64,000 nt of DNA from Nocardia aurantiaca (GCF_009708175.1 NZ_WMBB01000003.1:372001-436000), one strand, 5' to 3'. Shown: positions 26,241-36,154, numbered from the stretch's first letter. Translations and numbers: made by a program. Notes: a model not told the origin generated them from the letters alone.

Positions 26241-27521
26241 CTATACCCAGGTGTCTTCCAGCATCTGCGGCTTGCACGCCACCCAGGCGCCCGCCATCAG
26301 GATCAGGACGGCCACCATCAGGAAGCCGAAGGAGGCCGGCCAATCGCCGGTCATCGTGTGCAGAGCGCCGAACAGCAGCGGGCCCGCGCATGCCACGGAA
26401 TAGCCGACACCCTGGGTGAAGCCCGACAGCGCGGCCGAACCGGGTCCGGTGCGGGTGCGCAGGTTGATCAGCGTCAACGCCATCGGGAAGGTCGACGGGC
26501 CCAGGCCCACCGCCAGGACCCACGCCAGCGGGGCGCTCATGGGCGCGAGCAGCAGACCGGCGAATCCGACGACGAAGAACACCGCGCAACCGACGACCAC
26601 GGGGAACGGATTGGCCATGCGGCCCACCACGATCGGCGCGCTCAGCGCCGCCACCAGGCCGATGAGGGCGAAGACGCCGACCATGCTGCCGCCGAAGGAT
26701 GCGCTGGCCCCGGCGTCGCTGAAGATCGTCGGCATCCAGGTGAACAGCGAATAGGTGATGAGCGAGGTCATGCCGAACATCAGTGCCATGCCCCAGGCCA
26801 GCGGCGAGCGCCACACCGCGCCGGTGGACGCCACCGCGTCCGAGGGCAATGCGGTGGTGTCCACGCGAGCGTGGTCCCGCCGGACCCGCAGCACCGCGAT
26901 CCACGGCAGCGCGGCGGCGAAGGCCGGCCCGGCCCACATGCCCAGCGACAGCCGCCAGCCGTGCGCGTCGGCGATCGGCACCGCGATCAGCGCCGGGAAG
27001 ACCGTGCCCAACTGGACCATCACGATGTAGACCGCGCTGAGCACGGCCAACCGATCCGAGAAGTAGCGCTTGACCAGTGGCGGGATCACCACGTTGCCGA
27101 TTCCCATGCCGCCCAGGGCCAGAGCCGAGAAGACCAGCAGCTCGGAGGTCTCGGGCACCAGCGCGCGGATCACCGAGCCGAGACCGGTCATGAGCATGGC
27201 CACCAGGGCGGTCAGCTCCAGGCCCAGGCGACGTGACAGCCCCGGGGTGAACAGCCCGCCGAGAGCGAACATGGCGGTCGGCAGCATGCCGAAGACGCCG
27301 ACCACCGCGGTGGAGTAGCCGATGTCTCGCCCGATGCGGGCGGCGAGCGGAGTGAACGCGGTGACGGCGACGCGAAGGGTGAGGGCGGACATGACGATGG
27401 CGGCGAACACGAGCAGGCGGCCCTCGAACAGGGCGCGCTTCGACAGCTGGGGGCGGAGCCCTGTCATCGTCTCGCCGGGGGCATCGGCAAGGCCCCGCGC
27501 CGGGGTCGTCGTCTCATTCAT
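26241..27521 (-). CDS. MFS transporter, CynX/NimT-like
   Basis: 426 residues from ATG at 27521; an upstream in-frame TTG (27569) would add 16 residues with no better ribosome site. Twelve hydrophobic segments, with TPLAARIGRDIGYSTAVVGVFGMLPTAMFALGG in the first pair, characteristic of the CynX/NimT group (cyanate or nitroimidazole transporters; most members have unknown substrate). The divergent GntR gene starts 77 bases away and probably controls it. Location between two nitrate transporter genes hints at a nitrogen compound, but this is only context. Confidence 0.87.
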   Translation of the reverse strand: MNETTTPARGLADAPGETMTGLRPQLSKRALFEGRLLVFAAIVMSALTLRVAVTAFTPLAARIGRDIGYSTAVVGVFGMLPTAMFALGGLFTPGLSRRLGLELTALVAMLMTGLGSVIRALVPETSELLVFSALALGGMGIGNVVIPPLVKRYFSDRLAVLSAVYIVMVQLGTVFPALIAVPIADAHGWRLSLGMWAGPAFAAALPWIAVLRVRRDHARVDTTALPSDAVASTGAVWRSPLAWGMALMFGMTSLITYSLFTWMPTIFSDAGASASFGGSMVGVFALIGLVAALSAPIVVGRMANPFPVVVGCAVFFVVGFAGLLLAPMSAPLAWVLAVGLGPSTFPMALTLINLRTRTGPGSAALSGFTQGVGYSVACAGPLLFGALHTMTGDWPASFGFLMVAVLILMAGAWVACKPQMLEDTWV

Positions 27522-27598
27522 CGCCACAGTCACCGACAAATCATAGGATGACCCGATGATATGATGCAACGGATGTGAGGCAGGGTACGCTGTCAGCC

Positions 27599-28282
27599 GT
27601 GCAACCAGTCCGTCGCACGAGCCTCATCGCCCAGGTGACCGAGCAGCTTCGTGCCGAAATCCGTTCCGGCCGTTGGGCCGTCGGCTCGCGTATCCCCACC
27701 GAACCCGAGCTCACCGAACTCACCGGCACCGGCCGAAATACCGTCCGCGAGGCCGTCCAAGCGCTCGTGCACGCCGGCATGCTCGAACGCAGACAGGGCT
27801 CGGGCACCTATGTCATCTCCACCTCCACCCTCGGCGGCACCCTCACCGAGTACTTCGCCGACGCCCAGCAACGCGACGTCCTGGAACTGCGGCAGGCCCT
27901 CGACACCACCGCCGCCCGGCTGGCCGCCACACGCCGCGACGACACCGACATCGCGACCCTGCGGCGTTTGCTCGAGGACCGAACCCGCAACTGGGACACC
28001 GACTTCGACGCCGCCATCGAGGCCGACGTGCAACTGCACCGCGCCATCGTGGTCGCCAGCCACAATGCGGTATACCTGGAGTTCTACGACTCGCTGCTGC
28101 CCGTCATCGCGGCCGGTATCCGCTTCCGGTCCGAGCGCGAGGGCGAGACGTACCACGATGAGCACGCCGAGCTGGTGCAGGCGGTGATCGACGGCGATCC
28201 CGACCGGGCGGCCCGCGCCGCCAACTGCTTCCTCGACTCGCTCATGGCCGAATACCGGACACTTGATACGAATTTCGAGTAA
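27599..28282 (+). CDS. GntR (FadR subfamily) transcriptional regulator
   Basis: 227 residues from GTG at 27599 (an in-frame GTG at 27575 would add 8 residues; neither has a strong ribosome site). N-terminal winged helix: LIAQVTEQLRAEIRSGRWAVGSRIPTEPELTELTGTGRNTVREAVQALVHAGMLERRQGSGTYV. C-terminal FCD helical domain (DVLELRQALDTTAARLAA; DADVQLHRAIVVASHN with metal-binding Asp/His; HAELVQAVIDGDPDRA). Such regulators bind organic acids or related metabolites. Divergent from the CynX-type transporter, most likely its regulator. Confidence 0.9.
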   Translation: MQPVRRTSLIAQVTEQLRAEIRSGRWAVGSRIPTEPELTELTGTGRNTVREAVQALVHAGMLERRQGSGTYVISTSTLGGTLTEYFADAQQRDVLELRQALDTTAARLAATRRDDTDIATLRRLLEDRTRNWDTDFDAAIEADVQLHRAIVVASHNAVYLEFYDSLLPVIAAGIRFRSEREGETYHDEHAELVQAVIDGDPDRAARAANCFLDSLMAEYRTLDTNFE

Positions 28283-28455
28283 CCGAAAGGTCACCACGCG
28301 AAACGCCGCTAGGTGAGGCCGAATTACCTTCTCCGTCACGGAAAAACACTCGGACGTAAAACGCGCTTCCTACGGTTGGACGCGACCGCAGCGGTTCACC
28401 GACAATCGGGAACCCATGATGAGGGCGGTCGCGACAGCCGAGAGGACAGCCGCTC

Positions 28456-29916
28456 ATGGCAACCGTAGTAGACGCGCCGCATACGACCTTCAGCTATCGG
28501 AAACGCGGACGGTGGATCGACCACTGGGAACCGGACAATAAGGAATTCTGGGAAGACGGCGGCAAACAGACCGCCCGGAAGAACCTGATCTTCTCGGTAT
28601 TCGCGGAGAACCTCGGATTCAGCGTCTGGGTGCTGTGGGCCAGCGTGGTCACCGCCATGGGCTCGGCCGGATTCGCCTTCCTGGGCAAGAACAATCCCGA
28701 CGCGGTCAACAACGCGCTGCTGCTCACCTCCACCCCGACCCTGGTCGGGGCGGCGCTGCGAGTGCCCTACACCTTCGCCATCCCACGCTTCGGCGGCCGT
28801 GCCTTCACCGCATTCAGCGCCGCCATGCTGCTGGTCCCCACCCTGGGGCTGGCCTATTTCATCAATCAGCCCTCGACCCCCATGTGGGTGTTCATGGTGC
28901 TGGCCGCCATCGCCGGTGTCGGCGGCGGCAACTTCTCCTCCTCGATGGCCAACATCAACTTCTTCTTCCCCGAGGGCAAGAAGGGCGCGGCCCTGGGCAT
29001 CAATGCCGCGGGCGGCAATCTCGGTGTGGCACAGACACAGTTGTTCGTACCGCTGATCATCACGCTGGGCACCCACATCATGGCGAAGGACGCGGGCGGC
29101 TACCGGTTCGGCATCACGCTCGCCGTGCTGGTGTGGATTCCGTTCATCCTGGTCGCCCTGGCCGGCGCGCTCCGCTACATGGACTCGTTGTCCGGTGCGA
29201 AATCCGATGGCACGTCCTACAAGCTGGCCCTGAAGAACCGGCACACCTGGGTGATGGCCATTCTCTACGTCGGCACCTTCGGCTCCTTCATCGGTTTCTC
29301 CTTCGCCTTCCCGACGCTGCTCAAAGCGAACTTCCCGGACCTGGCCAAGATCGGCTGGATGAGCACGCTGGGCAACCTGGCCTTCCTCGGCGCGCTGGTG
29401 GGTTCCATGAGCCGTCCGTTCGGCGGCTGGATCTCCGACAAACTCGGCGGCGCGAAGATCACGCTGTACGTCTTCGGCGCGATGGCGATCGCCACCGCGC
29501 TCATCGTGGCCTCGCTGTCCGCCAAGAACTTTCCGCTGTATTTGATCTCGTTCCTGCTGCTGTTCGTGCTCAGCGGCGTCGGCAACGGCTCGACCTACCG
29601 GATGATCCCGATGATCTTCACCGCCGAGGCGCGCCGGCACGCCTCGGAGACCGGCCAGGACATCGGCACGGCACTGATCTCGGCGAAGCGCCAGGCGGGT
29701 GCGGCCATCGGCGTCATCGGCGCGATCGGCGCGGCGGGCGGCTGGGTGCTACAGCAGGCCCTGCGACTGTCGAACACCCACTACCACAGCATGAACCCGG
29801 CCTTCTGGGGCTACGTCGTGGCCTATCTCGGCATGGGCGCGATCTGCTGGTGGTTCTACCTGCGCTCGTCCTTCGCCGTCGGACGCGTGCCCTCCCTGGC
29901 CCACGCCAACGTCTGA
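28456..29916 (+). CDS. NarK-type nitrate/nitrite transporter, second copy
   Basis: 486 residues, ATG at 28456. Twelve hydrophobic segments. Nitrate-porter motifs GVGGGNFSSSMANINFFFPEGKKG (about residues 155-178) and NAAGGNLGVAQTQ. The N-terminus RWIDHWEPDNKEFWEDGGKQTARKNL resembles actinobacterial NarK2/NarU-type proteins. It differs from the other NarK by a longer periplasmic loop around MAKDAGGYRFG. Probably nitrate/nitrite exchange during respiration or assimilation; a degenerate GTCAC..GAAAC pair is upstream (28290-28304). Monocistronic, with a hairpin repeat and strong terminator after it. Confidence 0.93.
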   Translation: MATVVDAPHTTFSYRKRGRWIDHWEPDNKEFWEDGGKQTARKNLIFSVFAENLGFSVWVLWASVVTAMGSAGFAFLGKNNPDAVNNALLLTSTPTLVGAALRVPYTFAIPRFGGRAFTAFSAAMLLVPTLGLAYFINQPSTPMWVFMVLAAIAGVGGGNFSSSMANINFFFPEGKKGAALGINAAGGNLGVAQTQLFVPLIITLGTHIMAKDAGGYRFGITLAVLVWIPFILVALAGALRYMDSLSGAKSDGTSYKLALKNRHTWVMAILYVGTFGSFIGFSFAFPTLLKANFPDLAKIGWMSTLGNLAFLGALVGSMSRPFGGWISDKLGGAKITLYVFGAMAIATALIVASLSAKNFPLYLISFLLLFVLSGVGNGSTYRMIPMIFTAEARRHASETGQDIGTALISAKRQAGAAIGVIGAIGAAGGWVLQQALRLSNTHYHSMNPAFWGYVVAYLGMGAICWWFYLRSSFAVGRVPSLAHANV

Positions 29917-29926
29917 GCAGGCCCGA

Positions 29927-29958
29927 CTCTCGGGACTCTCAGGGCTGAACCCTGAAAC
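29927..29958 (+). repeat. Dispersed mini-hairpin repeat, copy A
   Basis: Copy of a family with consensus CTCTCGGRGCTCTCAGGGG, a short loop, then CCCCTGAAACCCC. Here TCAGGG and CCCTGA (29939-29944, 29950-29955) form the stem. It lies 10 bases after narK stop. Other copies at 32445, 34750, 54785 and a degenerate one at 34846. Confidence 0.6.
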
Positions 29959-30023
29959 ACGTGGGCCCAGGCAATGAGCTTCGGAAGCGCGTCCTTCCGA
30001 AGATCCCCATCCTCAGGGGAGCG

Positions 30024-30062
30024 AAAAGGCCGCGCCGGATTCGTCGCCCGGCGCGGCCTTTT
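30024..30062. terminator. Strong bidirectional hairpin terminator
   Basis: Perfect 15-base arms AAAAGGCCGCGCCGG (30024-30038) and CCGGCGCGGCCTTTT (30048-30062) with a 9-base loop. A-tract on one side and T-tract on the other let it serve the convergent narK (+) and the gene ending at 30078 (-). Confidence 0.85.
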
Positions 30063-30077
30063 CGTCTGTTCACACCC

Positions 30078-30929
30078 CTAGAGCAACAGGCGGGTCATGT
30101 CGGCGGTGCGCGCCAGGCCCGGGAACGCATCGGGAGTGGAACGCGGGTGCAGGGCGTGCACGGCAAGGCGGAACATGACCGCGCGCACCAGCATCTGAGG
30201 CCATTCGGGGAGATCGCCCCAGCGCTCCAGCAGACCGTCATCGGCCCCGCCCCAGGACAGGGCATCGACCACGATGACCGCCGCCGCCCACGGGGCGGGT
30301 CGCCAGTACGGGGTGATGTCGGTGAGGCCGGGCGCGAAATTGCCCGAGAACAGGACGGTTCCGAACAGATCCCCGTGCACCAACTGCGACGGCGTGGTCA
30401 CCGGCTTGCGCAGGGTGGACAGCTGCGTGATCAGGGTCAGGCTGTGATCGCCGTCCGGTGAGGTCGACGGGAGCATGCCGCCGATCTTGAGACTGCGCAG
30501 CGGAACCGCTTCCCACGCAGCACGATCCGCGGCCGCGAAGACATCCACGTCCGCCCACGGGGCGACCGGCTGCGCCGCCAGGAAACGCGGGCGCTCCAGA
30601 TGCGCGGTCACCTGGTGCAGACGCAGCGACAGCGACACGACTTCGTCGTGCCGCGGCTCCGGCACACCGTCCAGGTAGGTGTCGGCGCGCCAACCGGATA
30701 CGACATACCGTCCATCGGTGGCCCGCACCGGTCGCGCCAGGCGCAGCCCGTCCACCCGCAGGGTCTCGCGCACCTTCGCCGACCACGCCGCTCGCGCGTG
30801 ATCGGTCACCGGGCTCAACACCACATCGCCACACCGCCAGCCGCCGTCCCAGTTCCCCAGCGGAACCGGCGCTTCCTCGCGCAACCCGAAGGTCGAGCGC
30901 ACATGCTCGGGGGGTTCCACAGCAGTCAT
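30078..30929 (-). CDS. TIGR02569-type conserved actinobacterial protein (phosphotransferase-like)
   Basis: 283 residues from ATG at 30929 (GTG at 30935 also possible). Conserved actinobacterial family next to moeZ, as Rv3205c in M. tuberculosis. The fold looks related to aminoglycoside phosphotransferases: an Asp in QLVHGDLFGTVLFSG resembles the Brenner HGDlhxxN motif, followed by LTDITPYWRPAPWAAAVIVVDALSW. The usual Asn is replaced, so kinase activity is doubtful. Cytoplasmic, function unknown. Separated from moeZ by 234 bases, including a terminator. Confidence 0.82.
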   Translation of the reverse strand: MTAVEPPEHVRSTFGLREEAPVPLGNWDGGWRCGDVVLSPVTDHARAAWSAKVRETLRVDGLRLARPVRATDGRYVVSGWRADTYLDGVPEPRHDEVVSLSLRLHQVTAHLERPRFLAAQPVAPWADVDVFAAADRAAWEAVPLRSLKIGGMLPSTSPDGDHSLTLITQLSTLRKPVTTPSQLVHGDLFGTVLFSGNFAPGLTDITPYWRPAPWAAAVIVVDALSWGGADDGLLERWGDLPEWPQMLVRAVMFRLAVHALHPRSTPDAFPGLARTADMTRLLL

Positions 30930-31121
30930 GGTCACGCGCGTACGGTACCGCTGGCCAGGTTTTCAGATCAGAAGCCGCGCCGCGCATCCCACACGCCGTT
31001 CCAGGGGGTGCGAAGTCGCCGACTCGTTCGGAGTCCAACCGCCGACGCCTATGCTCGCTCACGGAGTCCGACACCGAGCTCGGTGGCGCACAGACTCGGC
31101 GGTGCATAGAACCGAGAGCAC

Positions 31122-31152
31122 ACAGGCCCTCAGCACGATGCTGAGGGCCTGT
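31122..31152. terminator. Hairpin terminator after moeZ
   Basis: Perfect 14-base arms ACAGGCCCTCAGCA (31122-31135) and TGCTGAGGGCCTGT (31139-31152) with a 3-base loop, 12 bases past the moeZ stop on the minus strand. No long T-tract, as often in actinobacteria. Confidence 0.75.
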
Positions 31153-31163
31153 TCGGTTGGCGC

Positions 31164-32348
31164 TCAGTAGACCGGCAGCGAGGGGTCGATCTGGTTGGCC
31201 CAGGCGATGATTCCGCCCTGGAGGTGAGTGGCGTCGGAGAAACCGGCGTTCTTCAGGGCCGCGAGGGCCTCGGCGGAGCGAATTCCGGTCTTGCAGTGGA
31301 GGACGATCGGGGTGTTCTGGGGGAGCTCGGCCAGTGCCTCACCGGAGAGGATGCGGTCCTTGGGAATCAGGCTCGCGCCCTCGATGCGGACGATGTCCCA
31401 TTCGACGGGCTCACGCACGTCGATGATGGCGACATCCTTGCCGGCGTCGAGCATCTCCTTGAGCTCACGGGCGGTGATGGTGGAGCCGATGGCCGCGGCC
31501 TGGCCCTCCTCCGACACCACGCCGCAGAACGCGTCGTAGTCGATGAGCTCGGTGATGGGCTGGCGCTCGGGATCGCGGCGCAGCTTGATGGTGCGGTAGC
31601 TCATGTCCAGTGCGTCGTACACCATGAGCCGGCCCAGCAGCGGGTCGCCGATACCGGTGATCAGCTTGATCGCCTCGGTCACCATGATCGAGCCGATGGA
31701 GGCGCACAGCACGCCCAGCACGCCGCCCTCCGCGCAGGAGGGGACCATGCCCGGCGGCGGAGCCTCGGGATAGAGGTCGCGGTAGTTGATGCCGCGGCCG
31801 TCGGGGGCGTCCTCCCAGAACACCGAGACCTGGCCCTCGAACCGGTAGATCGAGCCCCACACGTAGGGCTTGCCGGCCAGGACCGCGGCGTCGTTGACGA
31901 GGTAGCGGGTGGCGAAGTTGTCCGTGCCGTCGACGATCAGGTCGTAGCGGCTGAACAGCTCCACCGCATTGTCGGGTTCGAGGCGAATCTCATGCAGCTC
32001 CACGGTGATTCCGGAATTGATCTCCAGAATCGAATCGCGGGCGCTGTCCGCCTTCGAGCGGCCGATATCGGACTCGCCGTGAATGATCTGACGCTGCAGG
32101 TTGGAGGCGTCGACCTCGTCGAACTCCACGATGCCGAGCGTGCCGACACCGGCGGCGGCCAGGTACAGCAGCGCCGGGGAGCCGAGACCACCGGCGCCGA
32201 TCACCAGTACCTTGGCGTTCTTCAAGCGTTTCTGACCGTCCACCCCGAGGTCCGGGATGATCAGGTGGCGGCTGTAGCGGGCGACCTCGTCCCGGGTCAG
32301 CTCCGCCGCCGGCTCCACCAGGGGCGGCAGGGAGGGATGCGATGACAC
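31164..32348 (-). CDS. moeZ: Adenylyltransferase/sulfurtransferase MoeZ
   Basis: 394 residues from GTG at 32348 with GAGGAG 9 bases upstream. N-terminal ThiF/MoeB domain: YSRHLIIPDLGVDGQKRLKNAKVLVIGAGGLGSPALLYLAAAGVG (ATP site) and PSCAEGGVLGVLCASIGS with the conserved Cys. C-terminal rhodanese domain with active-site Cys in IVLHCKTGIRSAEAL. In mycobacteria MoeZ adenylates and sulfurates carrier proteins for molybdopterin and CysO-dependent cysteine synthesis. Molybdenum cofactor supply also serves the nitrate reductase at the window start. Length matches the family. Likely single transcript. Confidence 0.94.
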   Translation of the reverse strand: MSSHPSLPPLVEPAAELTRDEVARYSRHLIIPDLGVDGQKRLKNAKVLVIGAGGLGSPALLYLAAAGVGTLGIVEFDEVDASNLQRQIIHGESDIGRSKADSARDSILEINSGITVELHEIRLEPDNAVELFSRYDLIVDGTDNFATRYLVNDAAVLAGKPYVWGSIYRFEGQVSVFWEDAPDGRGINYRDLYPEAPPPGMVPSCAEGGVLGVLCASIGSIMVTEAIKLITGIGDPLLGRLMVYDALDMSYRTIKLRRDPERQPITELIDYDAFCGVVSEEGQAAAIGSTITARELKEMLDAGKDVAIIDVREPVEWDIVRIEGASLIPKDRILSGEALAELPQNTPIVLHCKTGIRSAEALAALKNAGFSDATHLQGGIIAWANQIDPSLPVY

Positions 32349-32444
32349 GTCTTCGGACTCCTCAATCGAATTCGCCGGATACTCGCGGCCATTCCTGCAA
32401 CACCGCAAGGCGGGGCGTTCTTCCCCAGCCTAGGTGAGGTTCGG

Positions 32445-32483
32445 CTCTCGAAGCTCTCAGGGGCTCACGCCCCTGAAACCCCC
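32445..32483 (+). repeat. Dispersed mini-hairpin repeat, copy B
   Basis: CTCTCGAAGCTCTCAGGGG, loop CTCACG, CCCCTGAAACCCC. The stem TCAGGGGC/GCCCCTGA is perfect. It lies between the end of the DUF3152 gene and the moeZ start, so it could end the DUF3152 transcript. Confidence 0.65.
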
Positions 32484-32586
32484 GAGGTCCGCGGAAGAGA
32501 CACAGCCGGGCGGGGAGGTCTGAGGCGGCGGGTCGGGTCGGCGGGCTGCTGTCCCTCGGCGTGCCCGGGCCGGCGCCGGAGGCGGC

Positions 32587-33768
32587 TCAGGCCCTCGGGT
32601 AGGGCCAGGGATTGAAGCGGCAGGTCTTGCCGTCCATGGGCACCACGCCTTCGGGATCGAGCTTCGCGATGTCGTTGTTCTTGGTCCCGAAGGTCTGCTG
32701 CATCATGACCGGGGCCAGGCCGCCGTCGATCTCGCAGGGCTGATGCTCGTGGTAGCCGATGGCATGTCCCACTTCGTGATTGATCTGGTACTGCCGGTAG
32801 GACCCGACATCGCCCTCGAAGGCCAGCGCACCGCGCACCCAGCGCACCTCCGAGAGCACGACGCGGCCCAGATCGGCGTTGTAGCAGGAGGAGTCGACCG
32901 GAATTTCGAAGCCACACGACTTGCGGGTGGTGTCGCGGGAAGTCAGCGAAATGCGGAAATCCGGCGTGCCGGTGTCCACGCGGCGGAAGGCGAATCGCGG
33001 ATCATGGGTCCAGGACTTGGGATTCGCGAGCGTGGCGTCCACCATCTGGCCGATGGCCGGATCGCCGCCGAGGCTGGCGGTGTCCACGCCGTCCTCGATC
33101 TCGACGGTGTAGGTGAACACGTGCTGGGAGCCGGTGCCTACCTGACCGGTATTGCCGGGCACCACATGCCAGGCGCCCGCCGCGGTATCGGTGTAGGGAC
33201 CGCCGGGCGGGACCGCACCGGTGGGCAGGTCTGCCGCGTACTTGCCGTCGCCCTTGGGCGCGCCGCCGATGATGCCGCTGGGTTTGTCGGTGTGCTCGCT
33301 GAGGCGGCCGAAGCCGGGCAGTCCGGCATCGCTGTCGCCGCTGTGGCGCAGCGCGTCGACGGCGACCAAGACGGTGATGATCAGCAGCACGGGCAGCGCG
33401 TAGGCGCGCCAGCCATAGGTGTTGACGAAGCGGCCCAGCGGGCTCTGCCTCTTGGTCTCACGGTCGGGGCGCTGCCGGTTGCGAGTGTCGGCGGGCGGGG
33501 CGGTGGGATCCCAGCGGGCGCGCAATGGCTGATGCGGCAGCGGCAGCTGATCACCGGCGGGCAGGCTGGGATCGGGCGGGGTGATGAGCTCGGAAGATAC
33601 CGGCGCGCCGGTCTGCGAAGCGTCGGGGTCGGGGTACAAACCGAGCGGATCGTAGATCGGCCCGGTGGGTCTTCCCCGTCGCTTGTCGCCGGCCGCCTTC
33701 GGCACACCGGTTCCCACGGGGCGGCGCGAATCGCGCCCGCCGGAACTACTGCCCCCATGGTCGGTCAC
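32587..33768 (-). CDS. DUF3152 membrane-anchored putative zinc metalloprotease
   Basis: 393 residues, GTG at 33768. Cytoplasmic disordered N-terminus of about 110 residues (Pro/Arg-rich), one TM helix (YALPVLLIITVLVAVDAL, about 118-135), Pro/Gly linker, then the DUF3152 domain outside the cell. That domain has HEVGHAIGYHEHQPC, an HExxHxxGxxH zincin motif with three His ligands and catalytic Glu. Two Cys pairs (CGFEIPVDSSC; CEIDGG..CRFNP) are probably disulfides. Equivalent of Rv3207c by position. Substrate unknown; divergent from the TetR gene. Confidence 0.88.
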   Translation of the reverse strand: MTDHGGSSSGGRDSRRPVGTGVPKAAGDKRRGRPTGPIYDPLGLYPDPDASQTGAPVSSELITPPDPSLPAGDQLPLPHQPLRARWDPTAPPADTRNRQRPDRETKRQSPLGRFVNTYGWRAYALPVLLIITVLVAVDALRHSGDSDAGLPGFGRLSEHTDKPSGIIGGAPKGDGKYAADLPTGAVPPGGPYTDTAAGAWHVVPGNTGQVGTGSQHVFTYTVEIEDGVDTASLGGDPAIGQMVDATLANPKSWTHDPRFAFRRVDTGTPDFRISLTSRDTTRKSCGFEIPVDSSCYNADLGRVVLSEVRWVRGALAFEGDVGSYRQYQINHEVGHAIGYHEHQPCEIDGGLAPVMMQQTFGTKNNDIAKLDPEGVVPMDGKTCRFNPWPYPRA

Positions 33769-33946
33769 GCCTGACAGACTCTCACAGCCCGGTTCCGCGC
33801 ACGGAAGGGCCGTGGTCAGGCGGCGCTATTGCTGCGAGATATCTCACGATAATGCGGCAGAGCTCACAAATCGGAACATGTGCTACACAGTTGTGATCGG
33901 CCTCGCATAATCGACGCGAGTACCACTCGACCATCACAGGTGCTGA

Positions 33947-34732
<786 letters not shown>

Positions 34733-34749
34733 GAGAGAAATTCTCTCGA

Positions 34750-34784
34750 CTCTCGGGGCTCTCGGAGGTAAACCCCTGAAACCC
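34750..34784 (+). repeat. Dispersed mini-hairpin repeat, copy C
   Basis: CTCTCGGGGCTCTCGGAGG followed by TAAACCCCTGAAACCC. Matches copies A, B and D in order and spacing but with a weaker stem. It lies 18 bases after the TetR stop and 10 bases before a strong terminator. Confidence 0.55.
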
Positions 34785-34793
34785 GACAACAGC

Positions 34794-34837
34794 AAAAGAA
34801 TTGCCCCGCCGAGCGACTTCGGCGGGGCAATTCTTTT
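34794..34837. terminator. Strong bidirectional terminator
   Basis: Perfect 19-base arms (34794-34812 and 34819-34837) with GC-rich core TTGCCCCGCCGA and a 6-base loop, flanked by A and T tracts. Serves the convergent TetR (+) and DUF3107 (-) genes. Confidence 0.85.
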
Positions 34838-34845
34838 ATGTCCCT

Positions 34846-34870
34846 GGGGGTTCAGGGCGTAACGCCAGAG
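34846..34870 (-). repeat. Dispersed mini-hairpin repeat, degenerate copy E
   Basis: Minus strand CTCTGGCG, TTAC, GCCCTGAACCCCC resembles the second half of the repeat family. It lies 17 bases past the DUF3107 stop on that strand. Weak copy; could be chance. Confidence 0.35.
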
Positions 34871-34886
34871 ATTCCAGCGGGTTCGA

Positions 34887-35114
34887 CTAGACGGCGGCGA
34901 AGCCGACGCGACCCGAGGACGGGGTCCCGATCTCGACGTAGGCGACCTTGCTGGCCTGGATCAGGAACTTGCGGCCCTTCTCGTCGGTCAGCGCCACGAC
35001 GCCGCCGTCGCCCTGGAGCGCGCCGGTGACCAGCGCCTCGACCTCGGCGGGGGTCTGCGAGCTGTTGATGACGAGCTCACGCGGGCTATCCGAAATGCCG
35101 ATCTTGACCTCCAC
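34887..35114 (-). CDS. DUF3107 family protein (TB9.4-like)
   Basis: 75 residues from GTG at 35114, which has GGAGG 6 bases upstream; a TTG at 35120 touches that ribosome site and is not used. Sequence EVKIGISDSPRELVI..QTPAEVEALVTGAL..LIQASKVAYVEIG is the DUF3107 pattern, a small alpha/beta ATP-binding-protein-annotated family of actinobacteria (Rv3208A/TB9.4). Function not established. Convergent with the TetR gene as in mycobacteria. Confidence 0.9.
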   Translation of the reverse strand: MEVKIGISDSPRELVINSSQTPAEVEALVTGALQGDGGVVALTDEKGRKFLIQASKVAYVEIGTPSSGRVGFAAV

Positions 35115-35306
35115 GGCCAACCTCCGAACCTAGAGTCCTGTGCTGTCCTGATCACGCTAGCGCAATCCCGCCTCCCCGGAACCTCAGCGCCCGGCTGAGA
35201 GCCGTTGACGGTCGCGCACGCGTGCCGGCGGTTGGGAGCCAACCCGATTCTGGACGTACCCGACGAGTAGTCCCAATCGTTGCGAAATCAGCCGTCACCT
35301 CGGCGT

Positions 35307-36008
35307 TCAGGACAACCCGAGCATGCGCATGCGCTCGGCGTGGCTGTTCTGCATGTGTTCGAACAGCGTGGCGATGCCGTTCAGATCGCCGGTGGCGGTG
35401 AGCACCAGCTCGGTGAGGCTGTCGCGCTGGGCCATCACGTACTGCGCCTGGGTGATGGCCTCGCCCAGCAGGCGGCGGCCCCACAGCGCCAGCCGATCCC
35501 GCTCGGACCGATTCCGGGCGACCGCGGTGCGCACCTCCTCGATGACGAATTCGGAGTGGCTGGTCTCGGCCAGCACGTCGCGCACCACGTCGGCGACCTC
35601 GGGAGCCAGGGCGCCGGCGATCTCGGTGTAGAAGTCGGCGGCGATACCGTCGCCGACATGGAACTTGACCATCGACTCCAGCCAAGTGGAGGGGTCGGTC
35701 GAGGCGTGGTAGGCGTCCAGGGCGCGCACGAACGGGGCCATGGCGTCGAAGACGTCCACGCCACGATCGGCCAGCGCCTGCTCGAGGGTCTTGAAGTGTT
35801 CCATCTCGTTGCCGGCCATCTTGGCGACGGCCACCCGGCCGCGCAGCGTGGGCGACAGCTTGGCCTCTTCGGCGAGACGATAGAAGGCGGAGATCTCACC
35901 GTAGGCGAGGACCGCGAACAGGTCGGTGACTCCGGAGTGTTCGGCGGAGATACGGCCGTCGGAGGACTCCGAGGCAGCGCCGAGCGCGGTGGACGAGTTT
36001 GCTCCCAT
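35307..36008 (-). CDS. Ferritin-like fold protein (MiaE-like, Rv3210c type)
   Basis: 233 residues, ATG at 36008. Four-helix diiron-type layout: AYGEISAFYRLAEEAKLSPTLRGRVAVAKMAGNEMEHFKTLEQAL carries Glu and ExxH ligands, and ETSHSEFVIEEVRTAV a second set. Actinobacterial relatives are annotated as tRNA-(ms2io6A)-hydroxylase-like, but real substrate is unknown. Cytoplasmic. The MmpS3-like gene found between this gene and DUF3107 in M. tuberculosis is absent here. Confidence 0.84.
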   Translation of the reverse strand: MGANSSTALGAASESSDGRISAEHSGVTDLFAVLAYGEISAFYRLAEEAKLSPTLRGRVAVAKMAGNEMEHFKTLEQALADRGVDVFDAMAPFVRALDAYHASTDPSTWLESMVKFHVGDGIAADFYTEIAGALAPEVADVVRDVLAETSHSEFVIEEVRTAVARNRSERDRLALWGRRLLGEAITQAQYVMAQRDSLTELVLTATGDLNGIATLFEHMQNSHAERMRMLGLS

Positions 36009-36154
36009 GGCTCCCCACCCTAGCCGCCGGACACCCGGCGCATTCGCCCATCGGCGACCACACCCGCGGCACACCTTCGATCCGTTCGTAAAATCTTGCT
36101 ATACAACGCAATTCATGATCGAACCGGCGAGTCGGGACTGCGGGGACCGCGCGG

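Noticed and set aside
33836..33845. Palindrome GAGATATCTC between DUF3152 and TetR genes as an operator
   Set aside because: Only 10 bases with no extension of symmetry; mentioned with the TetR gene but not strong enough for a separate feature.
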